Below, one piece after another: positions 27,201-39,200 of a stretch of 64,000 bases of DNA (positions are counted from its first letter, which is position 1; every line of letters starts with the position of its first letter). The DNA comes from Durusdinium trenchii (taxonomy: Eukaryota > Sar > Dinophyceae > Suessiales > Symbiodiniaceae). The notes beneath the pieces were generated by a model. That model searched no databases. It worked only from the letters and a program-made list of their open reading frames with translations, and was not told the origin of the DNA. The stretch is taken from positions 186,001-250,000 of the forward strand of contig CAXAMN010026450.1 of NCBI GenBank assembly GCA_963970005.1, given 5' to 3'. Both the position numbers and the translations under genes were made by a program.

Positions 27201-30200
27201 GCAGGCAGATGCAGCGTTGACTGGAGTAGCACCAACGGCAGAAAGGATTCAGGAAATCATGCAGAATGTCAATGGCAATATGAGAATTCTTCATCAGAAT
27301 GATTTTCCTTTAGGAGAGAATCTCATTGCCCTACTCATGCTGTCCCTTGCAGATTTGTCTCAGGACCAGCGAAACACTTTGACTTCGTTGATGACTCATC
27401 GTGGCAGGTACCTGCAGCAATACACTACAACAGAGCTGAGGACAGTTTTCATCGAGATGTTCTGCACGACAAAGACTTCAGTAGACAATCCATTGATGCA
27501 GCCGACAGGTGCTGGAGGTAGAAGATCATTTCTCGTACTAGACGAAGGAGAACTCGATGGTACATTTGGCTATTGGGCCGAAGATGAAGAAGATGGAACA
27601 GAAGGATTTTTAGATGCCCTGGACGATGTCTTTTGGGTATATGATGATCAAAACTTCTCGTGGTTCCAAAGGAGATTCCAAGGAAGAAGAGCCAGAAAAG
27701 GCAAAGGAAAAGGTAGAAGAAAAGGAAAAGGAAAAGGAAGATCAGGCCGTAGATTCTTCAGACCTCGTGGAAAAGGAAAAGGAAAGAGACGAGGTAAAGG
27801 CCATTTTGCTGATGAGCAACAGACAACTTTTCCAGATGAATACCTTGAAGAGAATCCTTATGAGGACACTTGGGAGTCAACCCAAGGAGCATATGATGCC
27901 ATTCTTGCCGAGGATATGAATGACTATCTTCAAGGAGAATATGATGATGCCAATGACTTTTGGCAACAGCTTGAAGAAGCATGGTTTTCCCACAAAGGGA
28001 AAGGAAAAGGCAAGAGAAAAGGCAAGAAAGGAAAAGGAAAGGATAAAGGAGATGGCAAACAAGATGCAAACTATGCAAATCAACAACAGCCACGTTCTTT
28101 ACCTGCGCCTTCAAGAACTTCACAAGCATCAGGAGGTCAACAAGGTTTCTTTGCACATTGTGTGACAGCAGCAGCTGAAGTCCATGACAGTGAGGTGGAC
28201 TTGCTGTCAGGCATGATGACCTCATGCCAAGATGAAGCTGACTGCGTGGTCAACAATGGTGAGACGATCTTCGATGACATGAGTGCCCCTGTGAGGTACT
28301 CTTTGTCAAAGGAGATGCTCACAAAGGCTCCTGATGGCTTTGCGCTTATGAGCGCTGATGGCTTTGCGCTTATGAGCGCTGAGGAAGAAGTGAAGGAGAT
28401 GCAGGCTATTTCATTTTTGACTGAGAATCGCTTCCCGCCAACTATTGCAATCCTGGACATTGGATGCACTAGAGCTATGGGATCAAGGCGAGCAGTCGAC
28501 CATTTTTGCAACTATGTCGACAATCACCCAGATTGTGGATTATGGTACTCTTTTGAGTCTACCAAGAGCAAGTTTTACTTTGCCAATTCCCAGAAGGCTA
28601 CTTGCTCTCAGAAACTGGTGATTTATATGTATGATCGTGCATGGACGATCCACCATACAGAGTTCGACATAGTGGAAGAAGGAGAAGTCCCTTTGCTTAT
28701 GAGCTTGCCACAGATGAGGAACTTAGGCTTTGAACTCAGGCTGACACCTCAACATGCTTATCTGACATCGGTGCCTCTTGGTATCAAATTTTTGGAGTTG
28801 AAGGTTGCAGCCAGTACTCATCTTGTGTTGGACTTCCAAGATATTGCATGGTATCTGTCTGACGTGCGTTGGCAGACTCAGCGTGAGAAGAGTTTTTACT
28901 CTCACCTCACTCACTATGAATATGGCCATATTTCTGTTGAACACAATAGTGATGAAGGTGAAGCTGAGCATGCATATCCTGTGGTTGATTTCTGGGAAGT
29001 AGATGTTCACAAGAGAGAACTGATACGTCACCACAAGGATTACAGGAAAATTCTTTTCCCAGCAACTAAGTCCTGTCCTGTAGACACTGACTTGCTGGAA
29101 GACTTGCGACTGACAATCATCAAGAAGAAAGCAGGAGGAGAAGAAATCAAAAAGACCGATGATTGGCGCAAGGCAAAATGGAAGGACCTACAACTTGGCT
29201 ATGAATGGCGTGGTAGAACAATTTTTAAATTTAAGCCAGATGCCAAAATTCCAGATCTAAAGATCAGGAAGGCTGGCATTGAGCACCGTGGCATTGGTGA
29301 TCCCGATGCAGTGGTGCGCTCCTCCTCAGAGAAGGTTCCCATTGCAAAGGACAGGGAACCAGGCTTCTCATCAGAGAAGGAAGGTGCACCATCCAGTGCC
29401 GCGGAAAAGCCCGCGCCGCCAAAGTTTCGGTATACTTCCAAGGGTTTTGATCCATTTTGGAAAGGACACAAGTCGAAACCATCTGAGCCTCAGAATGATT
29501 TAAAGGGTGATGATCTTGAGGAGTATGCTCCCTCAGAACCACCTGAGAGGCCAGAAGGTGAACTTGTAGAAATTCCTAAAGCATCAAAAGGACCATCAAG
29601 TGATAAACATGAACCACTTGAACCAGGTGATGGCGCTCTTGAGCCTAGGCGGATTTCAATCCCATTACCTGGTAGTGAAGTTGTTGCAATGACACCGGCA
29701 TATAGGAAGATGTTACAGAGACTGGAGGACAAGGTAGAGCTTTATAAGCTTCATGTGAAGCACTACCATATGAGTCCTACTCAGTTTCGTAGACGTGTTT
29801 CTATGTTGAAGCTTCCTGACTCTGCTTTAGAGAAGTATGAATCAGTTGTCAGGAACTGCCGTGTTTGTAACACTTCAGTGGCACCTCCGCCACGAGCCAG
29901 AGTCTCCGGTATTAGAGCTTCATGTTTTGGTGATGTTGTTTTTGCTGATCATTGTGAGGTTGAACTTCACAAGAACAAGTATATCATTCTACTTGTTCTT
30001 GATGGTGCCACAAATCTTCTCTGGGCTACGGCACAGAAAGACCTCATAGATCAAACCACCATCCAAGCATTGAGGCAATGGTCTGATGAGAACAACTGTG
30101 TTCCAAAGGCCATCGTAGGAGACGAAGCCTTTTTCACCGATGCTTTTGTTGAATACTACAGGTTCCATGGTATACAACAATGTCCTTGTGGGCCAAGAAC

Positions 30201-33200
30201 TCCTTGGCCGAACCGAGCAGAGACAGCTGTACGTTTGTTCAAACGTATGTGGCATGTTATGAAGGTAGATCTGGATGACCCACGTTTTCGTGGTGTTACG
30301 GTCAGAGAAGTGGTCAAGAAAGTAGTGTGGGCAAGAAATTGTCAGTTGACTATCAGTGGATATTCACCAATAGAGATAGCAACTGGAAGGCGTCCACCAG
30401 ATCTTTTTGACCTTGAGACCGCAAGCCCTGAGCAATTATCAGCTAATGCCGCCGCACAAGATCGTACAAATTTGGAACTACAACGTGTGGCTTTGAGAGC
30501 TCATCAAGAAGCACGACAAGCTCAGGACCTTCGAGCAGATCTTGCAAGAAGGACTATGCCAAGTGACGGTCCTTATTTCCAAGGAGAGAAGGTTTTTGTT
30601 TGGACTCAGGATTCATCAAAGTTCAAGGATAAAGGACGTTGGGTTCGTGCCACAGTACTTGGACAAGAAGGAGCTATGGTCCAAGCCAACACTGGTAAGG
30701 CAGTGGTACGTGTGAATCAGTCGAAGGTTAGACGTGATCACGATGAGTGGCATGATGTTTCCATACCGGCATTAGACGATGAGAATCCGGAGAACTTACG
30801 TGAAGATCACGAACTGTATGTTGATGCCGAATTTGGAGAACAGTCCTTTTTCTTCTGTAATGATGATCATCCTGATGTTGTTGAGTTACTTCATGGAAAC
30901 AGTGGATTATCTTGGTTCCTTTCAAAGAATGGTGTTAAAGTTGCATATCCTATGGACTTCAAGGCAGGATACAACTTTTCCACTATGAAGGGTCAAGATG
31001 GTATTTGGCAGCAACTGGAGAGATTGCAGCCCCACTGTATAGTGATCAACAACCCTTCTCCCAAACAGAACAGAGCTTCTATTTGGTTGCTATGTTGTAA
31101 TGTGATTGAGTGGCAGTTGAGAAGGAAGAAGCATGTGTTTGTGACTGTTCCCAAAGGAAACAAGTTTTGTCTGTTTTTGCAGAAGTTCATCTCTTCGTTG
31201 AGAAATCCGCTTTATAAGTTTGATGTGGATATGAACTGTTTGTGCTATTGTCCGAAGGGAATTAGTTACGTGACAGTTTTCCATTCCTATGCATCCTGCC
31301 AGGGATGTAAAGGTATTGGTGACTTTTCCTTCCAAGCTAAAACAGTGCAAGCCACTAGAAGCAACCAGTACTTTAAGGATCCTGACTGGAAGAAGTTTCC
31401 GTTTTCATTTTTGGTTGAGATGAATCGTTTCCTTCCTTATAGTGAGACTTCCGACAAGCGTCAGAGTTTCCTTATTGAAGATCTTCTGGAGAACTTTGAC
31501 TCTGGAAGTTTGTGTGGAACAGCTCTTTTGTTAGAGAGAGAAGCTCATCAGTCAATTTTGCTGAATTCCGTAAGAACGGAAGAGACGACGGAAATTCCGG
31601 TTCCACTTCGACACATACTACCACAAAGGTTCACTACTACTGAATTGATCAGAACTTTGAGGCAGGTAGATGCACTACCTCAGAGATCAGAGTTTGATGT
31701 GACAACATCATCTGATTCTCGAATTGTGTCATTGATTCCAGGCCTGAAGGAGATTAGACGAAGAACCTTGCCACAGATGTATTTTGAGAGATGTAAGGTC
31801 TATCGTGGTACTTTTGGTAGAGTGCATCCTCTCTTCAACTCTGAGGATGATGCAGTGTTGATTATGTGGAAGCCAGGAAAATACCATCAGGTTTTCTTTA
31901 TGTTTGTGTCACAACTGTCTCCTCATCATGAACAGGTTTTGGTAGATCATTGGAGTATGATAGTTTACGAAGCAGAGACGACAGGCGCCGTGAAGCGCAT
32001 TGTGACTCCTGATGAAGTAGCTCTAGAGGATTCAAAGGATCAACCTCCAGACTACGGACCACCGATGGATGATGATATGGCTTATGAGCCGATTCCCGTC
32101 TCGGGGGAACAGCAGTATCTTGATCCAGATGATGAAGATATGTATCCGCCTGGTGATGGACCGGGTGACAACCCTGATGATCACCAGGGTGGACAACCTC
32201 CGGGACCACCTCCGACAGGTTCCGTAGCTGGTCCGAATCAGTTCGGAAATCCCGATGTTCCTTTGGAGCAACTCGGATATCCATCAAGCGATCCGGAAGA
32301 GGCAATGCCGGAGATTACGAGTGAATCCCGTCCGCCAGATGATCCGGGTCAACCACCAATAGGGTTTCCGAGTGACACGGATCCCGTTCATCCGTTCGTT
32401 CCATCGCCAGATTCGAACACGCCGGAGCCAGAAACATATGTTCCGGAGAATCGTGAACGTCACAGTAAGCACATGCGGAAGCTTTCTGTGGACTCAACTG
32501 ATGCTTTGCCAAGGGCGAAGGTGAAGTTTCAGATAAAACGTTCTAAGGTTCAGTTACCAGGACATGACGAACCTATTCCGGCACCTCCGAAGTCAGTGCC
32601 AAGAAGTTTCTTTCCTGGACATTCGGAGAATCCGACAGCATCAAGTTCGAATCAGCCACAAGCAGCCGACATTCCCGTGCCTACGAGCACAGTCGAAGAC
32701 GATGACAATGAGACGATTGATACGAATGAAACAGATTCCGAACCTATTTTTGATGAAGAAGATGTGAAAGGTTTTGAGAAGGATCCAGACAAGGATCTGG
32801 ACGATGAGAAAAATCTTTTTGTTAGTTTTGACGATATGGATTTTTGTGTCCTAGGTCCGAACCAAGCTCCTCCGAGTTTTACCTCGTATGATCCGAAAGG
32901 TTTTTCACAGTTCTGCCAGTATCTTGCGAAGACAATGGCTAAGAAGACGCCAAAGGCAGAGAGTGTGATTACTCCGGAAGTGCTCCGGAAGTATGCGAAG
33001 GAGATCAAGCAAGCTAAACTAGAGGAGTTTCGCAGCTTTTTAGACTTTACTGCGATGAAGTATCGAGACCGAAGAAAGCATAAGATCGATAACTATGTTA
33101 CTGGTCGATGGGTCCTGACCATCAAGATTGACAAAGATGGTAACTTTAAGAAGTTTAAGGCCAGATGGGTCTGTCGAGGCTTCCAAGATGCCCAGAAATG

Positions 33201-36200
33201 GGACCTCCAAACGGACTCGCCAACCGCGACCAGGTATGGTTTTCGCGTAGCATGTCAGCATGCAGCCTCTTCTTTTTGGGACCTGTTGCACATCGACTTG
33301 AAAACTGCCTTTCTTCAGGGGGAACTTTACGACCTCGAGCGACACGTTATTCACGTTCAACTTCCGACCGACATCGGATTGCCTCCGTATCTTGTCGGAT
33401 TGTGCACCCGTTCAGTGTACGGATTGAGTGATGCGCCTCGTCGCTGGTGGAATCGACTCGACAAGTTCTTGCACTCACTCGGATTAGTTCCGACTCGAGC
33501 CGATCGGTGCACGTACGTTTGCTACTCCGGATGTTTGAAGGTTCCTAAGGCTGTGAACTACTCATCAGAGGAGATGCCAGCCGAACCGGAACCGGTCTCA
33601 TTCTACGTAGCAGGTGCGCCGCCAAACGAATTCCACGACACAGCGGAGGAAGTTCGTAGGTCTTTTCTCTGTGAAGAACGTCTGTTTTCGGTGTGTTACG
33701 GAAATAGGTCGGAGGAGACGGTGACGCGTAGCCTGCTTAAGGCAGAGGATGGAAAATGGACTCCTGTGGTAGATCAGGAACTCCAGAACTTCCTTGACTC
33801 TGTAGAGCACAAGGCAGGTTGGCATCAATATGCAAATGGCCATGCTCAAGTCGCTTATCGCGCTAAAGCTCTTCGTACTCCCGAACCTACGTATTCGCGT
33901 TCGCGTTTTTGTTTTCGGACTTCAATAGTTAAGCGTAAGGGTGTTTGCTGGCTTCTCGAGACAAACAAGGATATCAGAAACGAGAAGAATGCAGTGACGT
34001 TGGAGGAAGAAGCTGAAACGCTTGTCAGTCTTTTTCTTCCTGCAGAACATACGTATACTGTGACACAAACGCCTCAGCTTACACCTGAAGTTGTGGAAGA
34101 GTTGCTTGAGCATTTTATGGACCCTGTGCATGGCAGTAATTCTAAGAATAGGTCACCCATTGGTATGTGTTGTTTACATGTTGATGATCTTTTTGTGACA
34201 GGTAATGATATCTTTTTGAAACAGTTCAAGGATATTGTGAAGTCACAGTTTAAGATTGGACATGAGGACACTAATGACCTGATGTTTACTGGACAACGTG
34301 TTGCTTGGAAGATGCAAGAGAAGACCAAGAAGAAGGAGTACATCTCAGTAGAACAATCCCTTTGTGTTCAGGAATTGACTGAGATTATCATTCCAAAAGG
34401 TTTGAAGGATGAAGAAAAGTGTGACAAAGACATGCACACAGCCTTCAGATCACTTCTTGGCAGCATAAACTGGTTACAATCCAGAACACAATTCCAAGCA
34501 TGCTACCAATTCTCAAGGTCAGCATCAGCATCAGCAGGACCTACAATAGGTGATTGCAAGGCCCTGAACAAGCTGTGCAAACAAATCGTGACTGACCCTA
34601 TGGAGTTACGTTTTTGGCCACCTGAAGGTAGTCCACGTTTAATTGCTATGCCAGATGCCGCATTCAGGAACAACAGTGACAAATCCTCTCAACGTGCTGT
34701 GGTTATTTTTATGGGTGAGCAAAGGAAGGCAAAACAGAAGAACACTAAAGGCTCACTTATTTTCTTTGAATCCTCTAAGATCAAGAGAACAACCCTGTCC
34801 ACAACTGTTGCAGAGTTGTATGCATTTATGAAGTGTTATGGCACTTGCCAAATGCTTAGAGGCTTGATCAAGGACATTACAGGCTACTCTACTGACATTC
34901 ACATGCGCACTGATGCTAACAATCTTGTGACTACAGCTAGTACTACTCATGTTCCTGAGCAACAGGAGACTATTCATATGATCCAAATGCTCAGGAAGGA
35001 AGCATGCTCTGGTGCAATTGCTGACTTGTCACATATACGCACTCAGTGGTGTCTTGCTGACTGTCTTACTAAGAAGTCTGCCAGTCCTCAAGCTTTGATA
35101 GATGCAGTACACAGTGGTTGTTTAAAGGAAGTCGATGCACATCCACCTTTTAGATCTCTTATTGAACACAAGGCATATATGCGTGGATGGCTTCCTACAG
35201 TATGCACACATGTTGACTTTTCACATGATGTGTCTTATCTTGGAGATTCTTTGCACTGAGAGTGAGAGGAGAGAATTCAATGCATGTACTTTTGTTTGAG
35301 AGAAATTTGAATTTCTTTCATGAATTTGTGCCTGCGGCTCAAATTAGCTTGGCAAGATCAGCACTTTTCTTTCGAAGACTATTGCCTTGCATCGTTGACT
35401 ACCTGTCATTTCTACAACTTAGGACACTGGCCTCTGACCGGTGTACTTTGTATCAATAGAGATGGCCGGTCGGGGAGCGTCCAGCAGAGGTCCGCTAAAT
35501 CTCTTTGAGTATGCTCAAAACTGGTCGTGCAAGGTTCCTTGGGGGAAATCTGAGAACTGGGCAAATCGTTTGAGGCGCCCACGCACACTGGTTGAGTTCC
35601 AAAGGAACTCAGAGCATGATGATTTGATCATAGCGGACATTCTAGCAATGTGTTTGACACCTGGGAACCGTGATAGTTTCGATTTTCGAGTACGATGGTT
35701 CTCAGATATTGCCAGATGTGCTCTTGGCTATGTCACCCAAGAGGAAGAGGATGACTATGAGAAGAGAAGACAGTTCGTGGCAACAAGAGTCTCGTGGAGG
35801 CACAATGAATTTGGACAGATTAGCACGGGGCTCAACTATATGCTACGACATGATCGCTCTCTCGACAGGTTGATGGACAGTAGGGCAATGATAGAGCTTA
35901 TGCCTCTGATTATAGAGGGAACTGCTCGTATGCCATCACCCTTCAGTATTCATCCTTTTTCATTCTTTGCGATATTGCATAGCGATGAGAAGCAAAGATT
36001 TCATGTGGTGATTCGCTTGGACAAGAATGTTTGGCACAACACAGGCAATCAATACGATATGCCCTTTTCCATGCGTTTGGGAGTGAACCAAGGGCATACA
36101 GGACTCTCATATAACATCAGTCCAGAGAAGTTGAATCATAGATTGACTTCTGTTGAGGCAAGATGTTTAGGACATGTTTTTCATGTTACCAGGAAGGAGA

Positions 36201-39200
36201 ACTGGGCCAGCATTGAGAAGTATGGTTTGATGAGAGATCCACAAAGTTGGAATAGAAGGAACAGAGGTGAAGGAAGAGATTATGTTCATTTCATGTACAG
36301 CAATCCACAAACTTCACTCTACATTCCTTTAGGCCCAGGTACAGTGGTTCCAAGAGATTATGGACAGCCTTTGTATGTGAAGCTTAATGTGATTCGTTGG
36401 CTTCAGGCTGGACGTCCTCTGTATTTCAGCAACAATGGAGTGGTGCTTGCACATTGTGATGTAGAGCCCACATACTTGGACATTTGTGTGGATGAACCAC
36501 GACCAGAAGATGCTCCAGAGCCAGCTAAGGAGTTGATTAACTCTTTGCCAGCAGAAAAGATAATGGAGAAGATCAACAGAGAGAAGGAGCAACAAGATAG
36601 ATTGAGATCCTTGTTCACAAGACTCTCACAGGACCCGGCATTTGCACATGAAACTCTCAGGAGGATTAATGCCTGTGAGCCTGGGGTGGAACAAGCAAGG
36701 AGGCATATGCTTCTTTGGTTAGATGAGCTGACCTACGATGCCATTGTGAGATTTTTCAGCTCTGACAATGATCCCAGACGTGAGTACAATCGTTCACGAT
36801 TGAGGTCACGTCAGGTGATGCCTGAAGGCCACTATCAACCTGGATGGTCTTTAATTCCACCTAAAGAGATTGATGATCGTGATCCTTGGAGCATCTTAGG
36901 CTATAGTGCTCCAACGTTGATTGTCAATGGAGATGGTGCTACCTCGAGATCGTTGTTTATGGTACACCCATTAGTTCTGAGCAAGGATCAGCAAAATCTG
37001 GTGAAGGCTGATGAGGAAGTGATTCGCTTTGACCACCTATGGAGAGACATCACTTCAAGGAGACCAACAGCCAGGACTTCTGAAGAACCTCAACAAGATG
37101 AAGAAGATGACTCTGCTCATGTTGCTGAGCGTGAGATGACATGGTTCATTCAGAATGTCAACAACCTGGTTCTCAACCCATGGATGATATATGACATTGG
37201 CATGGTATCACTCCATGATCGTGTAGGGACACGTGTACTCCAGAGCACTGGAGAAGACGTGATCCTCGTGAGGGATTGGGACAGGTTGACAAGGCACCAG
37301 AGAGAATATTTTTGTAGAAGGTACAAGTTGCTACGTCCAAGTGTTTATGGAACAGAGGAAGACCCCAAGACGTATGCACCGAGTTTTGAACCCGGAATTT
37401 CTCAGTGGATGGAGTTGGCACAAACTGGATACCAACAGTTTTTCTTCATCCGTGCTTGGGAGAATGGACGCCGCTGGGCTGAAATTCTGACAGACCATGG
37501 CCTTGGCTCTTTAGAACTTTCAAGCTTCTTGGATATGTGCAGAGATCCCAAATTGCTGGGTTGGAACTTTGGTATTCCAGAACCTCAGTGGGATAATTTT
37601 GGCAATACAGTGGAGGAAGCATTCAACAATCCCTTATTTGCCAAACTGCACTATCGCTTCAAGCAGGAGGAAGAGATTGGTCGTGTCATGCACCTTGTGT
37701 CAGAACTTGTTTGTGACTTTTTCATCAAGGTGCTTCCCAAGTGGGTTCTTAACCACTCGATCTTGTGGGAAGATTTTATGATCTTGGATCCACACACCAA
37801 ACTTCCTGTTTACAAGACTTCAGAGGCCGCTTTACAAGCAGAAAGGAATCCAGAGAAGTATCATACACATTTTGCTATGAACTTCAAGAAATTCCGTTTT
37901 TCTGCAAGGATTGTGTGGTATTTGATTGACCGTGACAGGAATCATTTGGAGAGTTTTCTTCACAACTCCAACAGTAGATTTGTGCAACATGCATGCTATC
38001 AACTTCGTGAGTATGTTCAGGCGCGTGTTGCAGTTTCTGATCCCTTGTATGAGATGATCAAGAAGGAAGAGTTTGAACGCCAATACAATTCCAAGTTTTT
38101 GGAGGCGATTTCTTGCTCTCGTGTTGTAGTTGAGCCTGTAAGTTCAGGGACGTATGAGTCATCATCGAAGCTGAACTTAAAGGTACTACAAGACATCCTG
38201 AAGGGTATCTTCAAGATCCAGAAGGATGAGGAGCTTGCCAAGGAACGTGATGAAGAAGAAGAAAAGGCAGCTCAAAACATCTCATACCTGTTGGCAGATG
38301 ATATGGAGCTTGGTTTTGATGATGATGATGTTCCAGTATGGCGCTCCATTGTCGACAAGTACAGAGGAGGTGATCAGGTGCTACAGGGAGAAGCTGTGAA
38401 GATTACTCACCTGTTCAGGGATCAAAAGGACAATGAGAAGGCGACAGAAGCTTTCAGTTCAGAGAGGACAGATTTTTATGAGACCTCAGGACCTCTTCCA
38501 AGAACCGAGGGAGAAAATCTTGTAGAGGACTTGCTCACCAAGGATGTTGCAGAACAAGCTTTTGAAGTAGGTGAAGAAGTTCCTCCTTATACAAGAGTCT
38601 CCACTATCGCTGGTGGAATCTATACTGGAAGTATGACACTTCTAGAAGATGAGAATATGGAAGAGGAACTTCCTGAAGAAGATCCTGCAGTTGAACCTGA
38701 AAAGGAAGAAGAAATATTTGATGAGAATGCAGGTGTCTTTCCTTCAGAGGAACCAAAGATGGAAGACGACCAGGAGGAAGCCAAGGAAGAGTCAACACCA
38801 CACTTTCTGTCAAGAGAGATAGGTGAAGACTCAACTGCATCGCACTTACCATCAGGTGAGATGGATGCTAACCTTGATGATACTCCAGGTCAGCGGAAAT
38901 CGAAGAGAAGCCGCCTGAATAAGATTCCTGATCCTCATTTTCATGAAGAAGTTCAGGATGATGCAACCATGGAAGAGAAGAAAGAGGCGGTGGAGAAAAT
39001 AAAAGAGGTCAGAGAGGATGATGGAGAGAAGAAATTGGAGGCTGAAATCCAAGAATCTTTTCCATCTGAAGTAGTCGCTGAAAAGGAGACAACAAAAGCT
39101 GACAATACCTATGAATTGCATACTTCACCTTTGAAGTTGCTTGGAGAGCTTACAGGAGATCCAGGTATTGGCTTTTATCAACTACGCTTCAGGGAAACTC

